A DNA stretch of 64,000 bases from Lichtheimia corymbifera B2541 (GCA_000697475.1 JNEU01001098.1:149897-213896), one strand, 5' to 3'. Numbered from the stretch's first letter, positions 11,943 to 23,295 are shown. Translations and numbers: made by a program. Notes: generated from the letters alone by a model not told the origin.

Positions 11943-13405
11943 TTAACGACCACTACTACTACTGCTGCTGTTGCCGGCTCCACCTGTGTTTGGTGCTGGT
12001 GTACTTAGCATGATTTCAACGGCACGATTCAAATCATTCCTTGACGATGTCACAGCTCGTATAATGACTTCTCGTGGATGATCGGGAAACATGGTCATAA
12101 GAACGGATGTGTGTTGCTCTGATGGTGGTTCCAGATCAGGATTGGATGATCGACCCGTAAACGTATCAATATATTCCTATATCCAGTGTTTGTCACAACT
12201 AATCCTTTCACAAGTACCAGATACGGCACACTTACCCTAACACCTTCCACACTAGGTCGATTCGTTGTTGTCGTAGAAGTTGTAGAAGAAGAAGAAGATG
12301 GAGGATTGTTACTCGTTTGTCGTCGATTCCGAAGCCCACTGGCAGCGGATGTCATTAAGTTGTTGATAGCAGTGGCATCGCCCGTGGTTTCATTTGGCAT
12401 GGTTGTAGAAGATCGTGGTATGGGGCCTGAAGCCAATGATGATTCCACCAAACGAGATGTCCATGACCGAATAAAAAGTGGGAAACGCCATTGTTTTATG
12501 TTGCCAACATCCGATCGATATAATGCGCCCACCAGTAATCCGCATACTGCTGGTACCAATGTTGAAAAGTATTGTGAAAGCATCATCTACCATAAATGCA
12601 ATGAGCCCTTCTTTCCTTTTGAGCCCAACATCATGGTTCATGGATTGTACCTGAATAGCGGGGACAAATACAAAGGTCTTATCATTGAAGGTAACACCAA
12701 AGATTCGAAAACGATAAGTGACAGGGATCATGCGATGGTATTGATAAAGAGCTGAAAAGATGATGGCATACCTAACAAGCACATTAATCCATTATTCATC
12801 ATGAATCGAGCCGACTTGGGGGGTAGGATGGACAAGATACTCACGGACCACCTGGGATTTTGCGGAAGCCCAGTCTTGCACCCGACACCAATGCACCAAT
12901 CTCCAAGAACGTGGCAATCAATAGTGTCACAAACATGAATGCCTATGGTGATGAATGTCAATCAATCGACTTTTCCTTGGATTCCCATCCTCAATGTAAC
13001 CTATCCGTACCGCATACTTGGCACTGCCAAATTGTCGTTCGATAACACGCATGGAATACAGTAACAATAGTCCAAAAAAGAGCTCGCCCGAGTTGGTGAA
13101 TGCACAATGCGAAGTAAAAAGACGCCAAAACTAATAGTCAATAAGTAACTCGCATATTCATATATGCATCAAAGACCAATAATACCTGATGATGAATGGT
13201 GATATGAGGACTGAGTTGAAGGTGAAAGATCTGCTTCCAGTTGAGAATCGATGCGAGCAACGAGCAACTGCCAATGAAGAGCATCAGGAACTTGGTCACC
13301 GGCACATTGTAGAATCCTTAGAGAATGACAAGTATGAGCACCATTGAATAGTCGAAAAACAAGCGAGGAATGCTGCCACGTACCAGATGGCCCTACAGCT
13401 TGCAT
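11943..13405 (-). CDS. UBAC2/Dsc2-like rhomboid pseudoprotease with C-terminal UBA/CUE domain
   Basis: ER/Golgi membrane protein of 358 residues from seven exons: 13384-13405, 13186-13316, 13011-13130, 12845-12942, 12651-12771, 12236-12586 and 11943-12176. The start MQAVGPSGFYNVPVTKFLML matches the UBAC2/Dsc2 opening. Hydrophobic segments between residues about 14 and 195 form the rhomboid-like fold, with no rhomboid Ser-His pair seen. A Ser/Thr/Asn-rich linker follows. The C terminus (about 305-340) reads LMTMFPDHPREVIIRAVTSS, an MFP-containing UBA/CUE ubiquitin-binding helix bundle. In fungi such proteins belong to the Dsc E3 ligase (SREBP activation, membrane protein quality control); in animals UBAC2 acts in ER-associated degradation. 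Which applies here is not resolved. It is convergent with the monooxygenase gene, 291 bp apart. Confidence 0.87.
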
Positions 13406-13653
13406 CGCGTGTGGAGAAGAAGAGAAGAGTGTGCAGGTTCCGCATAACCGAAAGCCCGGCGTGCAATTGACTCTAATGGTGACACACACCCTCTGCCTTG
13501 CTGTCAACCATTCATATCAAATGGCTTGTAATATGATATAATGCCACCGATCTAAGATAGAGCTTTACACGCATAATAATAAAGGAACATACTTATGTCA
13601 CCTACAAAAAATCACCCTTCTTCTAAGTGCAGGTGGATTGATGTAGGGAATTG

Positions 13654-13703
13654 CTACGGACACCCCAAACACCTACCATATTAAGCCTACGGGACACCCC
13701 AAG
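13654..13703. repeat. Short direct repeat beside fold-back element
   Basis: The motif CTACGG(G)ACACCCCAA occurs at about 13654-13668 and again at 13688-13702. The second copy overlaps the left end of the inverted-repeat element. Confidence 0.6.
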
Positions 13704-14050
13704 TTACTTAGCCTATATAACATAAACAATGATCGAAGTTCATTATCCTCGTTCATCATGCACCTTACTTTATGGAGCCGACTAGGCGCTAATAACTGGC
13801 CAAGTCAACCCCTTTACTAGATCCAGTAGTATTAATAACTTGTCGTGTGCAGGACAACAGCGTTTATTATTATCATTTGATCTAGTAAATGGGTTGACTT
13901 GGCAGCTATAATTACCATTGGACCTAGTAAATGGTTTGACTTGGCCAGTTATTAGCGCCTAGCCGGCTCCATAAAGTAAGGTGCATGATGAATGAGGATA
14001 ATGAACTTTGATCATTGCTTATGTTATATAGGCTAAGTAACTATTCCCGT
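13689..14050. mobile_element. Fold-back (MITE-like) element with long inverted repeats
   Basis: Two arms of roughly 140-150 bases (about 13689-13840 and 13905-14050) are near-perfect reverse complements. The outer ends read ACGGGA and TCCCGT. Both arms then contain AGTTACTTAGCCTATATAAC, the CATCATGCACCTTACTTTAT segment and GGCGCTAATAACTGGCCAAG, with only a few mismatches and small indels. The spacer side carries an extra copy of the TTTACTAGATC / GTTGACTTGG segment (about 13877-13903). There is no coding capacity. It resembles a non-autonomous DNA transposon or fold-back element; a clear target-site duplication was not found, so the exact ends are provisional. Confidence 0.75.
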
Positions 14051-14099
14051 GGATTTATCAGTTGTTGATTTTCCATCCCTTCGTCGACTCAGTACTTCA

Positions 14100-14260
14100 A
14101 GAGCAAGATGCTTAACCACTTTATCCGTTCGATCTATCATGACGACAATTCTCACGCCCACTCACATATAAACAAGGCTGTTGTCGCCAACATCATCATA
14201 CGCCCTTTCTTTCTACTTGTATTCATACCATCATCAATGGCCTTTGGTAAGCCTCAAGGA
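14100..14260 (+). pseudogene. Possible duplicated leader fragment of the gene at 15248
   Basis: The segment around 14170-14210 (ATATAAAC-AAGG-TGTTGTCGCC then CATCATCATA and CCC) resembles the start of the membrane-protein gene at about 15236-15276. At the equivalent of that gene's start codon it has CTG instead of ATG. The frame continues into a hydrophobic signal-like stretch (FFLLVFIPSSMAFG) and then stops. It could be a decayed partial duplicate. The similarity is short, so confidence is low. Confidence 0.3.
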
Positions 14261-14293
14261 GGATGGTCTTTATGTATGTGGTCCCCAAAATGA

Positions 14294-15235
14294 TGGTATA
14301 CATGCATTCATCTATTATATAGCTCACTTTATTGCTCTATAACTTGAGATGCTCATTGCTGGCTTAATGACATTTGGCTGTGGTCCTTGATGATGGACCC
14401 TTTGTGGTAAGTATAACTATCATTATTGATGTATGTTATTAAAAGGATGCCTTGTACACTTGTATATAAGCAAAAGGCAATCTCAGTCTGATGGGAAATT
14501 GATAAGTGTACTTGTCCCAAATTACCCTGCCACTGTTGCGATCAGAAACTTGAGAACAAAAAGAAATCTTAGACAGCATTTACAAAAGAGACATAGTAAG
14601 TAAGCACCTGTGGTTAGAGACTCCTTCCTCCGTGTCCTCATTCTAAGAGTGTTCAGAGCTCTCTTTTGACTTCGATCCAAACAATCAGATCGTATTTACT
14701 GCAACGGTAACTAAGGGTTGTTATGCGGTATCCATGGAATTGTTTTTGACAATGCTTTCTCTAGGAGGCAGCCGTTCTTAATATTTGTGCGTGCTCTCCA
14801 AGGTCTTTTCAGACACAGGGTGAATTAAAAACACACTTTGAAGAGCACCTTGTTGGGAAGCCGTCAAATCACCACCATGGGAGGGCTTACTATTTGCACC
14901 ATGTCTCTTGCACCACCATTGATTCAAACCGCCATACCAGGGGAGGCTTGATTGCTGATATCAAATGTGACTCGATCATCCTCACTGCTTATACCGAACA
15001 CGCTACCAACACCAAGAGTAGATTGACAACATGGTAAGTCACCTTTATAATAACGGGGATGTGCATTAGGCGTACAAGTGATTAACTTCTTTGATAGATC
15101 TTTTATCACCTGCCCTAATTTAGCCAATGTACATGCATATGTAGACAACATTGCGCCCCATCACTTTATCAGCTTTTGAGTCAATTTATCAATGCACCAT
15201 CCCCAACAGACAGAAATACCCACGCCCACAATGTA
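14294..15235. other. Gene-poor stretch, nothing identified
   Basis: No convincing coding region, repeat family or RNA gene was seen between the possible leader duplicate and the orphan gene at 15248. Confidence 0.4.
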
Positions 15236-15247
15236 CAATATAAAAGG

Positions 15248-16019
15248 ATGTTGTCGCGGTTCATCATAATCCCACTCATCGCTTTCGTCTGTCTGTCTTC
15301 TTGTCTTGCTTACAAGGTCATATTTCCAAGGTTTGTGTGTATATCACTTCTTGCAACCCTGTGAATAAGCGCTGATCCTTGGGTTCATTCACAGGTTTTC
15401 TTTGTTTCCCTGCTCTCATTGTTGTTGTCGCCCTCATTGTGATATTGGATTCTTATAAACAGGTAAACCTCGATCATGTTGCTTGATGAGTCACTACTCA
15501 TACACGCCACCTTGTTACTTTTGACATAGCCGTCTCTCCGTGAAGCATCTGCAAAGTTGGTTTCGGTACCATGGTCTACGTCTGGTGCTGAAGTTGACAT
15601 GGCACAACCTCCCGTTCAGTCTTTTCAGGTTCCGATGGCGGCAGAAGGGGAATGGTGGTGATTTAACGGCTTCCAAGCGCAACAACATTCTCGCTGTCAA
15701 ATTCGTCAAATTCAACGAGGAAGCGTCCTGGAATGAGTATGTCGGAGCAGACGACACCAGTGGTAAGTCTGACAGCCTTGGATCTTTAGGCAGCCAAGAG
15801 TGTCGATTCAAAACCTCAGTTGGACAAGCTGTTGCACTGATCAACAAGCCAAAATACCTGAAAAGCGATATGGAGAAGCTGGCGGATAGCTATGTTCTTC
15901 GCGTGCCTGACAACCCTCTGTTGAACACCGAGGATCGTGCTATTTTGGATCGTTATTTAGAGGATGAACGCAACCACACTAGTTCTAGTGTAAGATCGTT
16001 AAACAGCTCCAGTTTTTAA
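15248..16019 (+). CDS. Orphan membrane protein, hypothetical
   Basis: Not recognised. A model with exons 15248-15338, 15395-15462, 15530-15628 and 15678-16019 gives 199 residues. It starts with a hydrophobic leader (MLSRFIIIPLIAFVCLSSCL) and then a second hydrophobic segment (FPALIVVVALIVIL), so it would be a membrane or secreted protein. The rest is polar, with VKFVKFNEEASWNEYVG and SYVLRVPDNPLLNTEDRAIL. A GTAAGT at 15763 may start a further in-frame intron of 57 bases. The end is doubtful: a coding-looking frame at about 16068-16221 could be a last exon replacing the Ser-rich tail. A TATAAAA element lies only about 10 bases before the ATG, which is too close for a normal core promoter. Confidence 0.45.
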
Positions 16020-16565
16020 TACTGGGCAATGAAATATGTCGATGCTTCTGACTAAAGACGCTACATGTGCCAACGCTCACCGACACACATTCAAAGATGA
16101 CAAAGGTGACCGGGCTTCAAAGTATCAAGCGCACCATGGTCACATCCAACTACAAAACGAGAATTCGGGTTTGATCAACGTGCCTCTCGAAGAGACTGGC
16201 ATGAAGAATCCCAATGTTTGATAGCATCGTTATTAGTATACACCGATTTTTGCCCCACTATCATTCCATCATTGTATTAAAACGACGTCTTTATTCAAAT
16301 ATATAACTAAGCTTTGAGACGCTAGAAACTTCACTTGCGATCCTTCTAATGACGCTAAGGAAACTATGCATTACAGTGTCCCAGGGGATATCACTGTGGT
16401 TGGAGGTGATGAAAAAAGAGCACTATTTAATGCATCCATCGGTGGTATCACCTGAGTTCTTGAGACACAAAGGAATATCTTTTCTTTCTTTCTCTCTCTC
16501 TTTCGCTGTCTATCACACGCACACACAAACACGCACGCACACACAAGCACCACGCACACAACGGA
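16020..16565. other. Intergenic with possible 3' exon of the orphan gene
   Basis: A frame at about 16036-16221 ending LINVPLEETGMKNPNV looks partly coding and may belong to the upstream gene through an unresolved intron. CA-rich DNA at 16516-16560 lies in the leader of the next gene. Confidence 0.35.
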
Positions 16566-17197
16566 ATGTCCAGCAGAAAGAGTAAATCGAAGCCAGCTAT
16601 ACAACACGATCCAGAAGCACAACAACGCCATTTGAAACGCCAGCTTGATTCCCTGGAACGAGACAACCATGAATCTCTCAATGACGTTGAAGGACTTATT
16701 AGCTTAGCATTGGCACAACAAGAAGACGATGGTATGTGTGTATTTCTCACCATGTGGATTCCTTGCTCATGCCGACGTGTTTGACGCCTACGCTATAGTA
16801 CCCAGCAGTCGTAAAAAGAAGCACAAAGCGAGCAGGGCGAATATCCATTCCGTAAAGACAAACTTGAATGTGCTTATCGAGGATGCTGTGAGTAGCTATT
16901 ATTATCCATCAAGAAGCACGCGTGCTAATCATGGTGTTTATAGCGGCTCGATACGTTACCACCTCATGTGCCATCCTATTTGACATGTGCTGCAGCACCA
17001 TCACGTTATCCACCCCGACATTTCTGTTCAGTGTGCGGTTTTCAAAGCAATTACAAATGCCTTCGATGTGGTATGAAATATTGCTCGGTCAAATGTCTGA
17101 GAACACATCAGGAAACTAGGTAAGAAGCTTTATTTCCATGACCAAAAGATGATAGCTAACTGCTGCGGCGATCAGATGCTTAAAGTGGACCGCATAG
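16566..17197 (+). CDS. VPS71: VPS71/ZNHIT1-like SWR1-complex subunit, HIT zinc finger
   Basis: Subunit of the SWR1 (SRCAP) remodeller that places histone H2A.Z in nucleosomes. Four exons, 16566-16731, 16799-16887, 16944-17119 and 17176-17197, give 150 residues, the usual size. The N terminus is basic and helical. LPPHVPSYLTCAAAPSRYPP precedes the HIT zinc finger. Its cysteine/histidine ligands are in FCSVCGF, YKCLRCGMKYCSVKCL and RTHQETRC. The protein ends RCLKWTA, the conserved family end. The last exon has only 22 bases. It is convergent with CWF19, with stop codons about 250 bases apart. Confidence 0.95.
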
Positions 17198-17445
17198 TAC
17201 AACGACGACATACCCGCGGAAAGACGTTTTATCCCATTCCATACATTCGGCGCCCTCTTTATCCATGCACCCTCCCAATGTGTAGTATCAGATTACAGAG
17301 AAAATGTTTTATGTACATAATAAAAAGGCCACTGTGTAAATATGCAAAAGGATCTTGGGTAAATCGAGAGAAAAGGAAAGCATCATTGCGCTCAGTCCAA
17401 CAAAAAGTTAAAGAGCGGCGCGTGTTGAATTTTTTATATAGATTT

Positions 17446-19822
17446 TCACGTGGGTAGCGAAGCTGTCCAATCCCATTGCTCCCAATCCTTCAAAAACGCT
17501 TGTTGCCGAGGTCGATTCTCGCTGTAATGGTAGTACTTTGGTTTTCTCCACCGCTCGGGGCCAATGTCAAGCATACCCGCGATCGTTTCTTTGCCAAACC
17601 AATAGGGGAATTCCTTTTCATCTTCTATCACATGTCCGTAACTTGACTCAAGACCACACCACACATGGAAGTAGGGCAAATCCTTGACGAGTGATTTACG
17701 GATGCCACGGTCTGTGGTATCAATAACTTTCTTGTGCTGAGACCATTCTTCATCCACAGCCAACATGGCTTCCTTGAAGTAAGCAGGGGCTTGTTCAAAA
17801 GTACCATAGGGAACAGGGATGGCTTCAATCATGGTGTGGCGGTGTCGATGCTTATTCATGCTGGTTTCCATAAATATGACACCACATCCTTGTTCATTAA
17901 ACATCTGTAAAAGGCATTTTTGAAAGTTCTATGGGGGTGTTCACACGCTGTCAGACCACCAATATAATCTCATGGGTTACACACATCACAAAACTTACTC
18001 TGATTTCATCCCAAGCATCATCGTCTAATTCAAGAGTTGAAGTGACATGTTGCACAGGCACAATCATGCAATGACCAGGAACGAGCTCTTGAACATTGGG
18101 AAGGGCAAGATAAGTCTGCAATCCAAGAGAAATCACAGCGCACTGAGGGGGACTGCCATCTTGATAACAGAAACGACATTTTTCCAAAGCACTTTGTGTC
18201 CGCTTATAATCTACGTACCCCAATATCAGATTAGAGAGCGAGAAAGAGAGGGAGAGGTTAAATGGAAATATACATACCTCGTACAGCGTGTCGCATTTTT
18301 TGCTCTTCTGTGAGACCTTTCCTTGCCCCCATCACCTCTGCTTTTTCATCCATGTAATCCAGGTCATTCTAGAAATGGTCAAGTTAGGATACACATAATA
18401 AGCTCGACAACACACAGACCCTCTTCCTCCCTTACTTCAAAAGTAGCATCTGTCACGATTTTGTTTGCAAACTCCAGATCCATATTACTTGTTGCACGGC
18501 TCCCAGCCTTTTCTTGTCGCACCATATCCATGAGCGTCATACTATCATCCACGGTACCATAACGAAGTCGTTCACCCGTCTTTGGATCATGCGTTCCTTT
18601 GAAACGTTCCTTATTCTTGCCCTTGCGGTCTGAGCTGATGGTACCGTCATTCTTGAGAGCATAGTCATAGAAGCGTCCTTCACTATCGACGGTGGGTAAA
18701 ATATGCACCATTTTTCCATTCTGATCCTATTTAAATCTCACATGTTATTTTCTCTTTTTGCTGCGATCCAAAATTGAAGACATACCTGTTGCTCAGCACT
18801 TCCATTTTCTGCTGCTTCGAATAATTTCACTTGACGCTCGTACTCTTGTTCCAGTTCCTCAGCATTGTCTTTACCCATAAGCTTCGCCTTTAACATGTCA
18901 GCGTTCAATTTGTTGAGCTCATCACGTGTCATGACTCGTTCGGAATGAGTAAAGGCTTGGGGCATCTCATGCTGAGTGATGATCACTGGTTTGGATGATG
19001 AAGTCGTATCCACAGATGATAAAGGAACGGGTGATGGTTGAGGAGGAGCTTGTTGTTGTGGTGGTGGTGGAGGAGTTGTTTTTCTACGTTTCACTTGTCG
19101 TCCAAATTCATCCACATCCTCTGGTCGTCGGAATGATGCCGATGACTTTTCAGAGTCGGTGTATACAAAACGTCGTCCTCCTCCTCGGTCATTATCGCGA
19201 CCATCACGTCTCGATCGATTGTTCTTGTTGTCCAGGTATTCTCGTTCAGCCAATGCTTCATTCAGCTTCTCGATGGATCCATAACGTTCCAATCCCACAT
19301 CTTGAACACTGCGTTTTTCATCTTCCGCTTGCTCGATAACACGCTTCAACTTCATCATACGCCATTTGGATCCAGCATCACCGAATTGTATCTTTGGTTT
19401 CTCAGCAGGATATTGATCAACCGCCATCCCAGATCTCAAGTGTGGATTAAGCTCTCGTTCACTGATGTATGGCTGCAAATAAAATAATAAATCACGTGTC
19501 GCATAAAAGATGGTTATTCATTCCTTGTACTCACCTGATCAGGGTCGATCTTGGGTTTCTCATCTGGCTTCTCGCGTGCCGTTCCAAGGGATCCAAAGTC
19601 AAAGCCGTCATTGACCATCCAGGCTTCACGTTGAACAGTCGAGGCAGGTTGTTGCTGCTGCTTTGGTGGCGATGTGGCTGCTGTTGGTTCTGATGCGCCT
19701 GCTTCCACCCACAATGAAGGATCGTTGTAGTCGATGGGTGAGTCATCGTGATCGTGGTTTCTGGACTTTTTGTGTTTCTTGTGTTCCTTCTTTGACTTTT
19801 TCTTGTGCTTGTGGTCGCCCAT
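17446..19822 (-). CDS. CWF19: CWF19-like spliceosome-associated protein (CwfJ domains)
   Basis: Nuclear protein linked to late spliceosomes and intron-lariat turnover. Six exons, 19535-19822, 18786-19472, 18436-18726, 18278-18368, 17999-18210 and 17446-17904, give 675 residues. The Lys/His-rich N terminus (MGDHKHKKKSKKEHKKHKK) is followed by PYISERELNPHLRSG and a charged middle with a Pro/Gln run. CwfJ C-terminal domain 1 contains KCRFCYQDG and the HIT-like LVPGHCMIVPVQHV. Domain 2 starts at residue about 523 with MFNEQGCGVIFMET and includes PYFHVWCGLESSYGHVI and FPYWFGKETIAGML. All introns fit phase. It starts 586 bases from the divergent perilipin gene. Confidence 0.95.
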
Positions 19823-20408
19823 GACGTTTTGTAGTAGTGCTGAAACAAGTATCGCTCGATAAAGCCAAGCGTTCCAAAGCAGGTGAATTGCAATCAACTC
19901 CGCGTACTAGAATTACCATCCACCCACCCACCCACCAAGCCATGTGCCGTAGCTCCAAGTAGAATTGTTTGTAATATACCATAAAGAAGACTTGTCGACA
20001 ATTTTCATATGCCTATGATACAATGCAAATATTGTTGTTGTACGGATGATAGGAGGTGTGGTTATCATACTCGTTGGGTGGCAATAGAGTTCACATGGAT
20101 GTCACAGCATGGTTCACGGGTTTTGTCTGATGTTGATCTATTATCTTGCTTTTAAACAATCTCAGCAAGCGCATGCACTGACCACAGGGTGAGACCCCAT
20201 CCTTTTGCATGTGAAAGTGAAGAGAATGATAACCATCAATGACAGACTCGTTGCATGCATCCTGATTTGGCGACTTGTCACGACCACTGTGTTGCTTCAC
20301 TAGCCACAAACATCTTATATAAAAAGTTGGGGCTACTTTTTTGTTTGTCTTGTTCTCCTTTCTTTTTCTTCTTTCTCAAGTTATCCCTTGCCTTTCTTTT
20401 TCATTAAA
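19823..20408. other. Bidirectional promoter region, CWF19 / perilipin
   Basis: This shared 586-bp upstream region contains a CCCACC run at about 19920-19936 and the TATA element of the perilipin gene. Confidence 0.5.
20315..20324 (+). promoter_or_regulatory. TATA box of perilipin gene
   Basis: TTATATAAAA lies about 85 bases before the ATG at 20409 and is followed by a CT-rich leader. It is the strongest TATA element in the window and fits the highly biased codon use of this gene. Confidence 0.6.
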
Positions 20409-21325
20409 ATGACAGTCAGTAAGTATCTTACACCACCACAATCCTTATCATCCATTACGTATCTCAATTCCTCCTTGCATACAAAAAAAAAAAAGAGAGA
20501 GAATCATTCTCTTCTTTTCTCTCTCCCCCAACATTTAAAAGCATATGATAATTATGTATCGGATATTGATCATTGTATTCCGTATTGATAGAGACTACCG
20601 AGGAACAAAAACGCTTTGTTGAGCGTGTGGCTTCTCTCCCTTATGTTCACGACAGCTTTGTTTATGCCAACGAGACTCGTCTCGGCCGTTTCGCCAATTC
20701 GACTTTGACCAACCTTGCACAAAATCAATCGGTCCAAACGGCTTACAACAACTACTTGCAACGTCATGTTGAGCGTGCCGATGCACTTGGATGCCGCTCG
20801 CTTGATCTTATTGAGGAAAAGCTTCCCGTTTTAACCAATGTGGTTGAATCCCGATCTGGCCACGTGCGCGCTATTGTTACCGACCGCCGTGCCAAGCTTG
20901 CCGAGAGCTTGGATTTGCTTCAAAACACTTTACGCCAATATGCCACTGCTGCTTACAACTTGAAGGATAAGGATCATCAACAAGTGGCTCAACACTGGTT
21001 CCAAGAAGTTGCTTCTCAAATCAACAACCAGTTGGCTTCTGTGGTCACTTATCTCAAAGACCAACCCAACATTCCCGATTGGGTCAAGGGCCGTGTTCTT
21101 TCTCTTGTCGACATTGCTTCCAAGCAATACGAGTTGGTGCGTGAGCAATACAACCGCAAGGATATCTCCAACATTGAAAAGGCTCGTGTTGTTGCCCAAG
21201 GTGTCCAGGAACAAGTATTGCCCGTCCTGCAAACAGTGCACTCCCAACTCTTGTATTACACCTCCGCCAAGGCTGAAACCCTTCGTTCCTACGTCAAGTT
21301 GCCCGCCGTTGTTGCTTCTCACTAG
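20409..21325 (+). CDS. Perilipin-like lipid-droplet protein (CAP20/MPL1 type)
   Basis: Coats lipid droplets and regulates access of lipases to stored lipid. Exon 1 (20409-20418) has only ten bases, ATG ACA GTC A; exon 2 is 20592-21325. Together they give 247 residues starting MTVKTTEEQKRFVERVASLP. The perilipin-type amphipathic helical region covers most of the chain, including DALGCRSLDLIEEKLPVLTN and LKDQPNIPDWVKGR. The size and layout match fungal CAP20/MPL1. Codon use is strongly biased to C-ending codons, as in the ATP synthase gene, which suggests high expression. The 173-base first intron is the longest resolved one in the window and is T-rich; the downstream frame has its own possible ATG at 20573, so the spliced start is inferred. 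Confidence 0.88.
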
Positions 21326-22028
21326 ATGATATGAAACATGCACTATCCTCCTTGCAAGTAAGGTTTTACTGTGTACCAATATCATCATCATGAAGGCTTC
21401 CTTCCTTTTTACTACACTCCTTATCAAGTCTGACCACCATTAAAGCGTCTTTTCTATATCTTCATTTATATCTATTATACTGCATTTCATTACTCTATTC
21501 ATTGCATCATTAAAAGTTTATTGATTCACGTGTAACCACCGCTGCTCAACAATGGGAAAAATGGGGTAGTTACATATTATTGCATGCATCTACTTTTACA
21601 ACCCTGAGACACACCAATGGTACGCCGTTGAGTAGCCAAGTGACATTACCTTATTATGCATGATCTGTGGTAGGTGAATGGTGTATGAATGATGTTTGTT
21701 GTTTTTACTGCTGCCTGGTTACAGTGGCTACAACAAGAGCACGTGATAATGGCACCTTGGATGTTACTTTTTGATCATGCTACTGGGTGTAATAATATTC
21801 GGTGAATAGGCAATGAAAAGCAAAAAGTTGAATTTGACCGAGAATGTATGGATGGAGGTGGATGAATGATTTGTACGTAGCCAGGCAACAGCACAGACGC
21901 GGGGGTAGTAATAGCGATTAATTGTGTGAGTGAACAACAAGTCACGGCGACAAGGGTAGCCAAGCAAACAACTGGGGGTGCTCTCCTAAAATTTTGAGTG
22001 CCCTTTCAGCTTTTCAACTGCCTCGATA
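21326..22028. other. Intergenic, no supported gene
   Basis: About 700 bases between the perilipin and ATP synthase gamma genes, holding the 3' end of one and the promoter of the other. No repeat or RNA gene seen. Confidence 0.5.
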
Positions 22029-23295
22029 ATGTTGTCCACCGCATCACGCATTGCCGTTCGTCCGGCCGTTAAGCCTTTGAGGTAATCGTCGTTCTCAACT
22101 CGCACATCAATCTGCACGACTTGCCATTGCTTTATCCTCTCTTAATTGACACGTCGCATTGACTCGCATCTTGTTTACATAGCCACGGTGTTCAGGCCCG
22201 CAACATGGCTACCCTTAAAGAAAGTAAATATCGTTATCATCGATGCTTTTATCGCGTATCTTGCATGTGGGATTAACGTGTTATCTTTTTTTCTACTAGT
22301 TCAACTTCGTTTGAAGTCTGTTCAAAACATTGAAAAGATCACCAAGTCCATGAAGATGATTGCCTCTACCAAGGTCAACAAGGCCCAACGTGGTATGGAT
22401 GCCGCTCGTGCTTTCGGTGCTGCTTCCAACGGTAAGAATGATGGGATGGATAAGAGAGGGTGTGAGAAATGACATGTCGACATGGTGCTAATCTTCTTTT
22501 TTAGCTCTCTTTGAGAGTGCTGAGACTAAGGCTGCTGATGACAGCAAGACTTTGGTTGTTGCCTCTTCTTCTGACCGTGGTTTGTGCGGTGGTATTCACA
22601 GCAGCGTTTCCAAGGCCACTCGTCGTGTTTTGGAAGGACTCCCTGAAGCCGAACTCGTTGTTCTCGGTGACAAGCCCAAGGCTCAACTTCAACGTGTCGC
22701 CAAGGAGCGTATCACTCTTACCTTCAACCAAATTGGCAAGGATGTCCCCACCTTTGCTGAAGCCTCTTCTGTTGCCGATATCATCAAGCGTGAGGGTATT
22801 GAGTTTGACAGCGCCAAGATTGTCTACAACCAATTCAAGTCCGTGATTGCTTACGAAGCTGACACCATCCCTGTCTACTCTGAGGAGGTCTTCAAGAACT
22901 CTCGTAAGTGGGGAGAGGATGAGGATGATCGGGGATGAATTATCCATGAGACTGTTATTGACATTGAACCTATGTAGCCAACTTTGCCGTTTACGAAATT
23001 GAGGATGATGTTTTGGCCAACCTTCAAGAATTCACCTTTGCCAACTCCCTCTACTGGGCTATGGTTGAAGGCTATGCCTCTGAAATGTGTGCTAAGCGTG
23101 CTGCTATGGAGAACGCTACCAACAACGCCGGTGACATGATTACCAAGCTCACCATGACCTACAACCGTGGTCGTCAAGCCGTCATTACCAACGAATTGAG
23201 TAAGTGTCAAATGCTCGTGGATGGGTGTGTATATAAAATCATGTTGCTTACGCGTTGCTATAGTCGATATTATCACTGGTGCTTCTGCTCTGTAA
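22029..23295 (+). CDS. ATP3: Mitochondrial ATP synthase subunit gamma
   Basis: Central rotor shaft of F1 ATP synthase in the mitochondrial matrix. Six exons, 22029-22081, 22183-22223, 22300-22431, 22505-22903, 22978-23199 and 23264-23295, give 292 residues. The N terminus [16 protein letters not shown] is an Arg/Ser-rich mitochondrial targeting peptide. The mature N-terminal helix reads [20 protein letters not shown], followed by [13 protein letters not shown]. The C-terminal helix contains [14 protein letters not shown] and ends [13 protein letters not shown], all hallmarks of the family. Codon use is strongly biased (GCT/GCC, AAC, AAG), as expected for an abundant protein. Confidence 0.97.

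Noticed and set aside
12186..12755. 189-residue plus-strand frame
   Set aside because: Antisense to the UBAC2/Dsc2-like gene, whose minus-strand exons carry recognisable motifs and correct splice sites.
20930..21427. 165-residue minus-strand frame
   Set aside because: Antisense shadow of the perilipin coding exon with its biased codons.
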